A stretch of 14,493 nt of DNA from Actinomycetes bacterium (GCA_021841725.1 JAKCEC010000015.1:1-14493), one strand, 5' to 3'. Positions 1 through 6,892 are shown, numbered from the stretch's first letter. Notes: generated by a model not told the origin, from the letters alone. Made by a program: numbers and translations.

Positions 1-225
1 GACCGCAGTGACCGTGGAGACCGTGGTGGTCGCGATCGCGGCGAGCGTTCCGATCGCGGCGAGCGTGGGCCCCGGGTAACGACAGCGACGACACCGTCGT
101 CAAGTTTCGAGGCAGCTTTCGAGGCCGAACTCGCCGATGAAATCGGCGACTTGGGCCCCGGTGGTCCGTCGTTCTCCGAAAGTGACGGCGGTAACCGTCG
201 CGGACCTCGCCCCCGTCGTCGTTAG
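1..225 (+). CDS. pnp: C-terminal tail of an RNA-associated protein, probably polynucleotide phosphorylase (5' part outside window)
   Basis: An open frame enters from the left edge and ends with TAG at 223-225. The 74 visible residues begin with an Arg/Gly/Asp-rich low-complexity stretch (repeats of the type DRGERS and DRGERG). An acidic/hydrophobic segment follows (FEAAFEAELADEIGDLG, about residues 38-54), and the protein ends in a basic RRGPRPRRR. Such RG-rich, basic ends are common on actinobacterial RNA-binding enzymes. PNPase commonly lies just upstream of dapB in Actinobacteria, sometimes with an M16 peptidase between, so PNPase is the best guess. No catalytic, KH or S1 sequence is in the window, so the name rests on tail composition and gene order. 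A DEAD-box helicase or another RNA-binding protein is possible. Confidence 0.5.
   Translation, partial: DRSDRGDRGGRDRGERSDRGERGPRVTTATTPSSSFEAAFEAELADEIGDLGPGGPSFSESDGGNRRGPRPRRR
34..66 (+). repeat. 18-bp-period direct repeat encoding DRGER units
   Basis: GATCGCGGCGAGCGT occurs exactly at 34-48 and again at 52-66, giving an 18-base period. It lies within the reading frame of the upstream protein and encodes two DRGER units of the RG-rich tail. The period is a multiple of three, so copy-number change would keep the frame. Confidence 0.75.
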
Positions 226-237
226 GACGTCCGTAGA

Positions 238-294
238 CCACCACACGATCGGCGCCGTGTTCCTAGGGAACGCTCGGCGCGGTTCGTGTGGTGG
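238..294 (+). terminator. 57-nt three-segment hairpin after the upstream gene (candidate terminator or RNA element)
   Basis: An 11-base arm, CCACCACACGA (238-248), is perfectly complementary to TCGTGTGGTGG (284-294). Inside it GCGCCG (252-257) pairs with CGGCGC (275-280), and GTTCC (259-263) pairs with GGAAC (267-271) around a 3-base loop. That is 22 pairs in one rod with two small internal loops. It begins 13 bases after the upstream stop codon and ends 27 bases before the dapB -10 box, so it should lie at the 3' end of the upstream transcript and outside the dapB transcript. No T-run follows, so it is not a classic intrinsic terminator. T-less hairpins are frequent at actinobacterial gene ends. 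A 3'-end stabiliser or an RNase processing site is an alternative. Confidence 0.6.
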
Positions 295-321
295 CGCACT
301 GGCGCTGAACCGGCCGTTGGG

Positions 322-327
322 TAGGGT
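322..327 (+). promoter_or_regulatory. -10 box of dapB, leaderless arrangement
   Basis: TAGGGT is followed by exactly six bases and then the GTG start of dapB at 334. This spacing puts the expected transcription start on the start codon. No convincing -35 hexamer or Shine-Dalgarno sequence is visible. The same TARNNT-N6-start layout recurs at five other genes in this window, which raises confidence. Confidence 0.6.
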
Positions 328-333
328 GGCGGG

Positions 334-1104
334 GTGAAACGGATCGCGTTGGTGGGTGGAGCTGGCCGCATGGGACAGTCGCTCGCCGAGAACCTCAACC
401 TCCTGGACGGTATCGTCGTTTCGACTCTCGTGGATGTCCACGAACCGCCGCACCTGTTCGGGGCTACGGCCTACGCGAGCCTCGACGAGGTCCCGCCTGA
501 GCAGATTGACGTGGTGGTGGACTTCTCGCAACCCGCCTCAGTGGTGTCGAGCGCACAGTGGTGCGCGTCGCACCGAGTGGGCCTGGTCATCGGGACCACT
601 GGTCTGGACGCGGCGCAGCGCGCGGCGGTTGAACGCGCGGCGGCGTCGACGGGCGTCATCATGGCGTCTAATTTCTCGATTGGCGCGGTGCTCAGTGAGC
701 GCTTCGCGGCTATGGCGGCGCCGTACTTCGAGCGCGTCGAGATCATCGAATTGCACCACGACCGCAAAGTCGACGCCCCATCGGGTACCTCCATCGCCAC
801 GGCGCAGCGTATCCGCGCGGCGCGAGCCGCCGCCGGCCGCCTGACCCCCCCGGAGCCGACGCAGCGATTCACCCTGGAGGGTGCGCGGGGCGCCGACGCG
901 GGCGACGGGATCCAAATCCACTCGGTACGACTCCCGGGTCTCGTAGCGCACCAGGAGGTCATGCTGGGCGGTCCGGGCGAGGGATTGACGATTCGTCACG
1001 ACTCCTACGACCGGATCAGTTTCGTCCAGGGGGTGGCGCTCGCGATTAGGAATGTCGACGCTTCGTGCGGTTTTATCTGGGGAATCGACGACTTCATCCC
1101 CTGA
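334..1104 (+). CDS. dapB: 4-hydroxy-tetrahydrodipicolinate reductase
   Basis: DapB uses NAD(P)H to reduce hydroxy-tetrahydrodipicolinate, the product of DapA, to tetrahydrodipicolinate in the cytoplasmic diaminopimelate/lysine pathway. The 256 residues match the usual short actinobacterial size. Visible are the N-terminal dinucleotide-binding loop GGAGRMG (8-14), GTTG (87-90) and the substrate signature E139-L-H-H-D-R-K-V-D-A-P-S-G-T152, which contains the His pair, the catalytic Lys and the DAPSGT loop. The C-terminus GFIWGIDDFIP is typical for the family. GTG at 334 is chosen because it starts directly on the Rossmann strand and sits six bases after a -10 box. dapA follows 41 bases downstream, so reductase and synthase are adjacent, though each has its own apparent promoter. 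Confidence 0.97.
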   Translation: MKRIALVGGAGRMGQSLAENLNLLDGIVVSTLVDVHEPPHLFGATAYASLDEVPPEQIDVVVDFSQPASVVSSAQWCASHRVGLVIGTTGLDAAQRAAVERAAASTGVIMASNFSIGAVLSERFAAMAAPYFERVEIIELHHDRKVDAPSGTSIATAQRIRAARAAAGRLTPPEPTQRFTLEGARGADAGDGIQIHSVRLPGLVAHQEVMLGGPGEGLTIRHDSYDRISFVQGVALAIRNVDASCGFIWGIDDFIP

Positions 1105-1112
1105 GTCCACCG

Positions 1113-1126
1113 TGACCACGTGGTCA
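1113..1126 (+). promoter_or_regulatory. 14-bp perfect palindrome in the dapA -35 region (candidate operator)
   Basis: TGACCACGTGGTCA is a perfect 14-base palindrome with a CACGTG core. It lies entirely in the 41-base dapB-dapA gap and ends 7 bases before the dapA -10 box, so it covers the position where sigma region 4 would bind. A bound dimeric regulator there could block dapA transcription. A 7-base half-site, GTGGTCA, also occurs at 4481-4487 between the divergent flavoprotein and ftsK genes, but without its partner half. Chance is possible in GC-rich DNA. The regulator, if any, is unknown. Confidence 0.4.
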
Positions 1127-1133
1127 TCACTGG

Positions 1134-1139
1134 TAACTT
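1134..1139 (+). promoter_or_regulatory. -10 box of dapA, leaderless arrangement
   Basis: TAACTT is followed by six bases and the ATG of dapA at 1146. GTGACC at 1112-1117, with a 16-base spacer, is the best -35 candidate and overlaps the palindrome at 1113-1126. This gives dapA a promoter separate from dapB despite the short gap. Confidence 0.6.
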
Positions 1140-1145
1140 CGTGGG

Positions 1146-2042
1146 ATGGCCGGTCCCCGCTTTGGATATTTGTTGACCGCGATGGTTACCCCCTTCGACG
1201 CCGACGGCGCCGTGTCGTTCGACGTCGCGCGCGACCTCGCGCAGTACTTGGTCGCCCAGGGAAATGACGCCCTGGTAGTGGGCGGATCCACGGGCGAAGG
1301 TTCGTCCTTGTCCGATGCGGAGAAGTTGGACTTGTTCGCGGCCGTGGCCGAAGCGGTCACGGTACCGGTAGTGGCGGGGACCTCGTCGTCGGACACCGCC
1401 CGCTCCGTGGCGTTGACCTCGCGCACCGCCGCCACGGGCGTGGCGGGCGTTCTCGTGACGACGCCGGCGTACGCGCGACCCTCGCAACACGGCATTGCCG
1501 CGCACTTTGGCGCGGTGGCGTCGTCGACGACGCTGCCGGTCATGCTCTACGACATCCCGGTGCGCACGGGACGCAAGGTGGCCCCCGCGACCACCATCGA
1601 CGTCGTCCGCCGACACCCCAACGTCGTGGCCCTCAAGGACGCGTCGGCTGACCTGGTGGGCGCCGCGGCGGTCAAGGCTGAATTGGGCGAGGGTCTTGAC
1701 CTCTACAGTGGCGATGACGCTTTGTTGTTGGCGTTTTTGGCCGTGGGTGCGGTGGGTCTAGTGTCCGTGGCGGCCCACTGGGCGGCCCCGGAGTTTGCGG
1801 CCCTGATTCGTGCCGTGCACGCCGGCGATTGGCCCTCGGCCCGACGACTCAACGCACGCCTGGCCCCGAGTTGTTCTTTTGAAACGAGCGATATGTACCC
1901 TAACCCCCTCCCCTCCAAGGCCGCGATGCGGGCCCTCGGTTTCTCCGTGGGCCAATGCCGACTACCCCTGGGTCCCGGTGACGAACTCCTGGACCAGTCG
2001 GCGCTCGACGTGGTGTCGGCTCTGGCGGCGTCGCGTGGCTAG
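1146..2042 (+). CDS. dapA: 4-hydroxy-tetrahydrodipicolinate synthase
   Basis: DapA condenses pyruvate with aspartate semialdehyde, the committed step to diaminopimelate and lysine, through a Schiff base. The 298 residues fit the single TIM-barrel family length. Visible are the GGSTGEG loop (46-52), TTPAY (105-109), LYDIPVRTG (134-142) and ALKDAS (162-167). Lys164 is the expected Schiff-base residue, Tyr135 and Tyr109 are the proton-relay tyrosines, and Arg140 is the expected carboxylate-binding residue. In the usual GTTGE motif the first Thr also serves the relay; here it is Ser48 followed by Thr49, a conservative change that keeps the hydroxyl. ATG at 1146 sits six bases after a -10 box. The gene overlaps the start of RNase J by 8 bases, so translation of the two is probably coupled. 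Confidence 0.97.
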   Translation: MAGPRFGYLLTAMVTPFDADGAVSFDVARDLAQYLVAQGNDALVVGGSTGEGSSLSDAEKLDLFAAVAEAVTVPVVAGTSSSDTARSVALTSRTAATGVAGVLVTTPAYARPSQHGIAAHFGAVASSTTLPVMLYDIPVRTGRKVAPATTIDVVRRHPNVVALKDASADLVGAAAVKAELGEGLDLYSGDDALLLAFLAVGAVGLVSVAAHWAAPEFAALIRAVHAGDWPSARRLNARLAPSCSFETSDMYPNPLPSKAAMRALGFSVGQCRLPLGPGDELLDQSALDVVSALAASRG

Positions 2043-3696
2043 GGACAACGTCCGCATCACTTTTCTCGGTGGTTTGGGCGAGATCGGTCGGAACTGTGCG
2101 GCGATTGAGCAGGATGGCCGGATCGTCGTCGTAGACGCCGGTTTGATGTTCCCCGAACCGACCATGTACGGCGTCGACCTCATCTTGCCGGACTTCCGAT
2201 GGCTGATCGAGCGTCGCGACCGAGTGGACGCCATCGTGTTGACCCACGGCCACGAGGACCACACCGGGGCGCTGCGCTACCTGGTGAAGGACGTCAACGT
2301 ACCGATCTACGGCTCCGCGCTGACGTTGGGATTCGCCCGTCATCGCCTGACCGAGGCGCGCGTGGCGCACGATCTGACGTTCATCGAGGTCGCCGACAGT
2401 GAACGGCGCCGCATCGGTCCCTTTGACGTCGAGTTCATCCCGGTCACGCACTCGGTGCCGAGCGCCCACGCTCTGGCGTTTCACACGAAGGTCGGCGTGA
2501 TTGTGCACTCCGGTGACTTCAAGTTGGACCTGACGCCCATCGACAATCGTCGCACCGACGTGTCGCGACTGGCGGCCCTCGGTGACGAAGGGGTGGCGTT
2601 ACTCCTGTGCGACTCGACCAACGCGGAAGAACCGGGCTTCACCGCGTCGGAGCGCTCGGTGGGTGCGGCGTTGCGCCGCCTCTTCCTCGAGCGACCCGAA
2701 CGGCGCCTCGTCGTCGCGTGTTTCGCCAGTCACCTGCACCGTATCCAGCAAATCATCGACGTCGCGCGCGAGCAGAACCGCAAGATCGCCCTCATGGGAC
2801 GCTCCATGGAGGCCAACGTCAAGTTGGCGCGCAAGCTCAATCTCCTGCACGTCGAGGCCGCTGACTTCGTCGACATCGAGAACGTCGACCGCTTCGAGCC
2901 GGGGGAGATCTGCGTGGTCTGCACGGGTAGCCAAGGCGAACCCTTGGCCGCCCTCTCGAAACTGTCGCGTGGCGACGCGCGCAATTTCTCGGTGGGCGAA
3001 CAGGACACCATCATCTTGTCCTCGCACCCCATTCCGGGTAACGAATGGTCAGTGGGTCGCGTGATTGACGACCTGCACCGGGCGGGTACCGAGGTCATCC
3101 ATTCGGGTCAGGAGCCCGTGCACGCGTCGGGTCACGCGCGCCAGGGCGAACTGCGGACGTACCACCAATTGTTGCGGCCGAAGAACTTCGTACCCGTGCA
3201 CGGAGAATACCGCCACTTGCGTCATCACGCCGATCTCGCGGCGTCGATGGGAGTGTCCGACCGTCATATCCTCATCTGCGAGGACGGTGATCAGATCGAC
3301 GTCACCCGTGAGGGTATCAAGCGCGCCGGGCAGGTTCCCGCGGGCTTCCACTACATCGACGGCAGCGCCGGTGATTTGGACGAACGGCCCCTCGAAGAGC
3401 GGCGAATGCTCGCCGAATACGGCGTGCTGCAGATCACCGCCGGAGTCGACGCCCAACGTGGTGTGCTCTCGCAGCCGGTGCGCGTGGTCGCGCGGGGCTG
3501 GTTCGAGGGCGAGCACGACCGCGGCGTGCGTGACGCCGTGCGTGACGCCGTGCGTGACGCCGTCCAGGCCGCCCTCGCTGAGGGCAACCGCGACGACGAA
3601 TCGCTCTCGAAGGTGGCCCAACGCGCCGCGGGCCGCCTCCTGGGTCAAAAATATCGCCGCCAACCGGTGTTACTCACGGCGATCGTGGTTCTCTAG
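2035..3696 (+). CDS. rnj: Ribonuclease J (metallo-beta-lactamase / beta-CASP family)
   Basis: RNase J is a cytoplasmic 5'-3' exonuclease and endonuclease in mRNA decay and rRNA maturation. From GTG 2035 the protein has 553 residues, the usual family size. It starts on the conserved segment VRITFLGGLGEIGRN. The metal-binding motif HGHEDH is at 71-76, with further ligands expected at His139 (VTHS) and Asp161 (SGDFK). The beta-CASP region includes SSHPIPGNE, and the closing histidine motif VHGEYRH is near 388-394. The frame stays open further left inside dapA, but homology begins only at 2035, which overlaps the dapA stop by 8 bases in the common actinobacterial dapA-rnj pairing. No Shine-Dalgarno is visible, so coupling is likely. 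Its stop shares CTAG with the convergent flavoprotein gene. Confidence 0.96.
   Translation: MARDNVRITFLGGLGEIGRNCAAIEQDGRIVVVDAGLMFPEPTMYGVDLILPDFRWLIERRDRVDAIVLTHGHEDHTGALRYLVKDVNVPIYGSALTLGFARHRLTEARVAHDLTFIEVADSERRRIGPFDVEFIPVTHSVPSAHALAFHTKVGVIVHSGDFKLDLTPIDNRRTDVSRLAALGDEGVALLLCDSTNAEEPGFTASERSVGAALRRLFLERPERRLVVACFASHLHRIQQIIDVAREQNRKIALMGRSMEANVKLARKLNLLHVEAADFVDIENVDRFEPGEICVVCTGSQGEPLAALSKLSRGDARNFSVGEQDTIILSSHPIPGNEWSVGRVIDDLHRAGTEVIHSGQEPVHASGHARQGELRTYHQLLRPKNFVPVHGEYRHLRHHADLAASMGVSDRHILICEDGDQIDVTREGIKRAGQVPAGFHYIDGSAGDLDERPLEERRMLAEYGVLQITAGVDAQRGVLSQPVRVVARGWFEGEHDRGVRDAVRDAVRDAVQAALAEGNRDDESLSKVAQRAAGRLLGQKYRRQPVLLTAIVVL
3526..3561 (+). repeat. Three tandem 12-bp units inside rnj
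   Basis: GTGCGTGACGCC is repeated three times exactly (3526-3537, 3538-3549, 3550-3561), encoding VRDA-VRDA-VRDA in the C-terminal domain of RNase J. The unit is four codons, so gain or loss keeps the frame. The encoded segment looks like part of a charged amphipathic helix. Confidence 0.85.
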
Positions 3697-4463
3697 AGGT
3701 CCTTGGAAGGCTCGCCGTTGGCCCCGTTGGCCTGGCCCACGCGGTAGAACGCCTTGAGGGAGATTTGCTCGGCGCGCAGCCCGCGATCGAGCAACGTCGT
3801 CTTCACCGCGCGCATCACGTGGAACTCGCCGAACAGGTACGCGTGTCCCTCGTCGGTCGGCAGGGTGAACGCGGCGAGACCACTGAGCAGTCCCGTCGCG
3901 TCGTCGTGGGCGCGACCGGCGCGGTCGACGAAGATGGCCGTCACTCCGAGACCCTCATCGAAGGGGGCCGTGAGGGCGTCGGCGGGGTCGTCCGTCTCGA
4001 CGATGAAGATGGCGCGTCCGGGCACCTCGATGCTGTCGGCCATGCGGTAGAACGCACCCAACGAGGACACGTCACCGACGAAGAGGTGCCAATCGGCGAC
4101 GGCGTCGACGGGAATCTTGCCGCGCGGACCCACGATGTCGACGGTGTCCCCCGGGGCGGCGGTTCGCGCCCAGCGCGCACCGGGACCCTCGTGCGTCGTC
4201 GAGATCCACAGGGTAAAGGTATCGGCGACCTCATCGACGCTGCGCACGCTGAAGCGACGGCGCGTGGGCGTGTCGGTCGCGTCGTCAACGTGGACCATCA
4301 CGTCATTGCCCGGCGCGCCCACGAGGTCCGCGGCGTGTCCGTGCAGGACGATTTCGACGAGTGACGGCGAGATCGCGCGCCGGGTGAGGACGGTGCACCG
4401 ATGGGCGTGGACCTTGAGGCGAGTGGCGAGGTCGAGGGTGCTCTGGTGCGGGGGAGTCGGCAT
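3693..4463 (-). CDS. Siderophore-interacting-type flavoprotein reductase (FAD/NAD(P)H)
   Basis: The 256-residue protein has the two-part layout of siderophore-interacting proteins such as ViuB and YqjH: an N-terminal FAD-binding barrel and a C-terminal NAD(P)H-binding domain. Visible are the flavin motif RRFSVRS (69-75), then HEGPGARWA (91-99), PGDTVDIVGPRG (104-115), the LFVGDVSSLGAF segment opening the second domain (from about 126), and the C-terminal ISLKAFYRVGQANG. Family members reduce ferric iron in siderophores in the cytoplasm. The usual GDETALPA segment reads GDVSSLGA here, losing its acidic residue, so cofactor or substrate preference may differ. No siderophore gene is nearby and the true substrate is unknown. 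It is the only minus-strand gene, splitting the rnj-ftsK order. ATG at 4463 follows a -10 box by six bases. Confidence 0.85.
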   Translation of the reverse strand: MPTPPHQSTLDLATRLKVHAHRCTVLTRRAISPSLVEIVLHGHAADLVGAPGNDVMVHVDDATDTPTRRRFSVRSVDEVADTFTLWISTTHEGPGARWARTAAPGDTVDIVGPRGKIPVDAVADWHLFVGDVSSLGAFYRMADSIEVPGRAIFIVETDDPADALTAPFDEGLGVTAIFVDRAGRAHDDATGLLSGLAAFTLPTDEGHAYLFGEFHVMRAVKTTLLDRGLRAEQISLKAFYRVGQANGANGEPSKDL

Positions 4464-4469
4464 TTCTCC

Positions 4470-4475
4470 AGATTA
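4470..4475 (-). promoter_or_regulatory. -10 box of the siderophore-interacting-type gene, leaderless arrangement
   Basis: Read on the minus strand, TAATCT (complement of 4475-4470) is followed by GGAGAA and then the ATG at 4463, the same six-base spacing seen at dapA and thrB. GGAG lies within those six bases, too close to the ATG for a normal Shine-Dalgarno. The promoter faces away from that of ftsK, with 33 bases between the two -10 boxes. Confidence 0.65.
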
Positions 4476-4508
4476 GGCGAGTGGTCACCGTGGCGAATAC
4501 CTGTTCGC

Positions 4509-4514
4509 TAACTT
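4509..4514 (+). promoter_or_regulatory. -10 box of ftsK
   Basis: TAACTT is identical to the dapA -10 box. It precedes GTG at 4520 by five bases and ATG at 4523 by eight. It lies downstream of the GTG at 4481 that would open the longest frame, which argues against that start. No clear -35 is seen. The region 4476-4508 is shared with the divergent flavoprotein promoter. Confidence 0.5.
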
Positions 4515-4522
4515 GGAAGGTG

Positions 4523-6892
4523 ATGGCACACCCTCGTCGATCACGCACGCCCGCCAAGGTCACCGCGGCGTCACGCGCGCGTCACGCCGCGCACGCGAAG
4601 GAGTCGTTGTGGGGTCGACACCAGCGCGATATTTGGATTGTGGCCATGGTGCTGGCGGGACTCCTTGTCCTCCTCGCCGAGATCAACGCGTTGGGGGTCG
4701 TCGGTCGTGTGGTCAATGAGGGTCTGAAGGTGGCGTTGGGGGTGGGACGAGTGGCCATCCCCATTCTGCTCATCGGCCTCGGGGTGGTCATGGTGACGGG
4801 TCGGGTGGAGGTGGACCGCGCCCGCTTCCTGTGGTCGATATCGCTGGCGCTGATCGCGCTCTCGGGACTGGGCGACATCGCGCAGGGGCGTCCCTCGTTG
4901 CACGCCGACGTCGCCCGATTGGGGCACGCGGGCGGGTGGCTCGGCGTCGTGACGGCGGGGATGCTCGCACGTTTCATTGGCGCGAGCGGTACCGTTGCCG
5001 CGTTGGTGGCGGTGCTCGTCGTCGCCCTCGTGCTCGGCACCGGAGTCGGTCTGCGCACCCTCCTCTCGTCGAGCGCCGCGGTGTTGACGTACCTGGGCCG
5101 CCACTTCGCGTCGTGGTGGAGCGCGCGTCCGACGTCGCCCGTCGCGGAAGCGGCCGACCCCGAGACCCCGCCGCCCGCGGCCCCGGCGCCGCGGCGCCGC
5201 AAGCACGACCACGACGGGCCCGACGACCCCCCGGCGCCCGAGCCGGTGCACGTGGGTTACCTCGACGAGGACGCGGCCTCGGCGCCCGAGGCCGACGAGG
5301 CGGAGGGCTCGTATCGCGACCCCCTCGACGACCTCGAGGAGGCGTTGCGCGACCCGCCGCGACCCGCCGCGTACTTCGGCTCGCACGAATCGCAGTGGGA
5401 ATTGCCGCCTATGTCACTCTTGACGCGCACCCGCGAGCAGCGCCAGGATCGCGACGCCATCGCCGCCGCCGGGGCTGAGCTGGTCGAAGCGTTGCGTGCC
5501 CACGGGGTGGAGACCACGCTGGTCGGGTTCACGATGGGACCGACCGTGACACGCTTCGAGCTCGAACTCGGGCCGGGGGTCAAGGTGTCGCGCGTCACCT
5601 CACTCAACAAGGACATCGCCTACGCCATGGCCAGCCCCGACGTGCGGATCCTGGCGCCCATCCCGGGACGTTCCGCCATAGGGGTGGAGGTGCCCAACCG
5701 TCAGCGCGCCCTCGTGGCGTTGGGTGATCTGCTCGCGTCGGAGGAGGCGGTGTCGAGTACTCACCCCCTCGACGTCCCGATCGGACGCGATATCTCCGGC
5801 AAGACCGTGGTGGTGAATCTGGGCGAGATGCCCCACGTACTGATCTCGGGCGCCACGGGCGCGGGTAAGAGCTCCTGCATCAATTCGCTGATCACGTCGC
5901 TGGTGATGCGCGCGACGCCGGACCAAGTGAAACTTCTGCTCGTCGACCCGAAACGGGTGGAGATGGGCCAGTACAACGACCTCCCTCACCTGTTGGCGCC
6001 CGTCGTGGTGGACCCCAAGAAGGCCGCGGGAGCGTTGGCGTGGGCGGTCAAGGAGATGGAGCGTCGATACGACGTCCTCGCCGAGAACGGCGCCCGCGAC
6101 ATCACCAGTTACCAGCAGATGATGGCCCGCGGCGAGGTTGACCTCGAGGCGTCGACGCAGGAATTGGTGGGCGGAGCCATCGAACGCGCTACCTCGTGGG
6201 AGTCGGGGGTCACGCCGCGCGAACCCGAGGTCCTGCCCTACGTGGTCATCGTCGTGGACGAGTTGAACGACCTCATGATGGTGGCGGCCCGCGACGTCGA
6301 AGAGTCGGTAGTGCGCATCGCGCAGATGGCGCGCGCCGTGGGCATTCACCTGGTGCTGGCGACGCAGCGTCCGAGCGTCGACGTGATCACCGGTGTCATC
6401 AAGGCCAACGTGCCCTCGAGGATGGCTTTCGCGGTGTCCTCACTGGCCGACAGTCGCGTCATCTTGGACCAGGCGGGCGCCGAACGCCTGATCGGTAAGG
6501 GCGACATGCTGTTGGTGACGGCGTCGAGCAACGTGGCGCGCCGCCTCCAGTCGCCGTGGGTGGCCGAGGAGGAGGTCCGGCGCGTGGTCGAGTACTGGCG
6601 CGCGCAGGGCGGACAGCGCGAGACCGTGGTGGCGTTGGACGTTCCCGCGGGGCGCGGGGATTCCGGGGCGGGGACGGGTGACGAGGACGACGTCCTTCGC
6701 CAAGCCCGGGAAATCGTCATCCGCAATCAGTCGGGGTCGACGTCGATGCTCCAACGCAAGTTACGGGTGGGCTTCGCCCGGGCCGGGCGGCTCATGGACG
6801 AACTCGAAAAAGAGGGGGTCGTCGGCCCCGGCGACGGCTCCAAAGCGCGCAAGGTCTTGATCTCGTTGGAGGAATTCGACGAGAACCTGTAA
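4523..6892 (+). CDS. ftsK: DNA translocase FtsK/SpoIIIE
   Basis: FtsK is a septum-anchored hexameric ATPase that pumps chromosomal DNA during division. From ATG 4523 it has 789 residues. Four or five membrane segments lie at about 37-55, 76-92, 102-118, (138-152) and 157-176. A Pro/Ala- and acid-rich linker (about 200-285) follows, then the motor. Walker A GATGAGKS is at 443-450, and Walker B is VVIVVDELNDLMM with Asp579-Glu580. LATQRPSVDVITGVIKANVP follows, and a C-terminal winged-helix gamma domain (about 725-785) would read polar DNA motifs. Walker B usually reads DELADLM; here Asn replaces Ala. A longer than usual loop rich in Glu and Ser/Thr (about 525-570) precedes Walker B. GTG 4520 is an equally possible start; 4481 is unlikely because it lies upstream of the promoter. 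Confidence 0.95.
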   Translation: MAHPRRSRTPAKVTAASRARHAAHAKESLWGRHQRDIWIVAMVLAGLLVLLAEINALGVVGRVVNEGLKVALGVGRVAIPILLIGLGVVMVTGRVEVDRARFLWSISLALIALSGLGDIAQGRPSLHADVARLGHAGGWLGVVTAGMLARFIGASGTVAALVAVLVVALVLGTGVGLRTLLSSSAAVLTYLGRHFASWWSARPTSPVAEAADPETPPPAAPAPRRRKHDHDGPDDPPAPEPVHVGYLDEDAASAPEADEAEGSYRDPLDDLEEALRDPPRPAAYFGSHESQWELPPMSLLTRTREQRQDRDAIAAAGAELVEALRAHGVETTLVGFTMGPTVTRFELELGPGVKVSRVTSLNKDIAYAMASPDVRILAPIPGRSAIGVEVPNRQRALVALGDLLASEEAVSSTHPLDVPIGRDISGKTVVVNLGEMPHVLISGATGAGKSSCINSLITSLVMRATPDQVKLLLVDPKRVEMGQYNDLPHLLAPVVVDPKKAAGALAWAVKEMERRYDVLAENGARDITSYQQMMARGEVDLEASTQELVGGAIERATSWESGVTPREPEVLPYVVIVVDELNDLMMVAARDVEESVVRIAQMARAVGIHLVLATQRPSVDVITGVIKANVPSRMAFAVSSLADSRVILDQAGAERLIGKGDMLLVTASSNVARRLQSPWVAEEEVRRVVEYWRAQGGQRETVVALDVPAGRGDSGAGTGDEDDVLRQAREIVIRNQSGSTSMLQRKLRVGFARAGRLMDELEKEGVVGPGDGSKARKVLISLEEFDENL
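5184..5199 (+). repeat. 16-bp GC-only palindrome in the ftsK linker
   Basis: CGGCGCCGCGGCGCCG is a perfect palindrome within the codons for the Ala/Pro/Arg-rich linker of FtsK. It could fold in mRNA, but it lies in a low-complexity GC-rich coding stretch where such palindromes arise easily, so I assign no function. Confidence 0.55.
5351..5370 (+). repeat. Two tandem copies of a 10-bp unit in the ftsK linker
   Basis: GACCCGCCGC occurs twice back to back (5351-5360, 5361-5370), encoding RDPPRPAA. The unit is not a multiple of three, so loss or gain of a copy would shift the ftsK frame upstream of its motor domain. The frame is intact here. Confidence 0.75.

Noticed and set aside
226..333. Lysine riboswitch upstream of dapB
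   Set aside because: The hairpin is a single rod, not the multi-helix lysine aptamer, and it lies upstream of the apparent promoter of a leaderless dapB.
100..531. Minus-strand frame crossing the pre-dapB gap
   Set aside because: It runs through the hairpin and the dapB start, shows no family motif and has no promoter or ribosome site.
845..851. C7 run in dapB as a frameshift candidate
   Set aside because: The DapB protein is continuous on both sides with a normal length and C-terminus, so the run causes no frame change here.
1810..2034. N-terminal extension of RNase J reading inside dapA
   Set aside because: The extra 75 residues are out-of-frame dapA sequence. RNase J homology begins at GTG 2035.
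4481..4522. Upstream GTG start for ftsK
   Set aside because: It would place the -10 box TAACTT (4509-4514) inside the coding sequence and adds residues with no FtsK resemblance.
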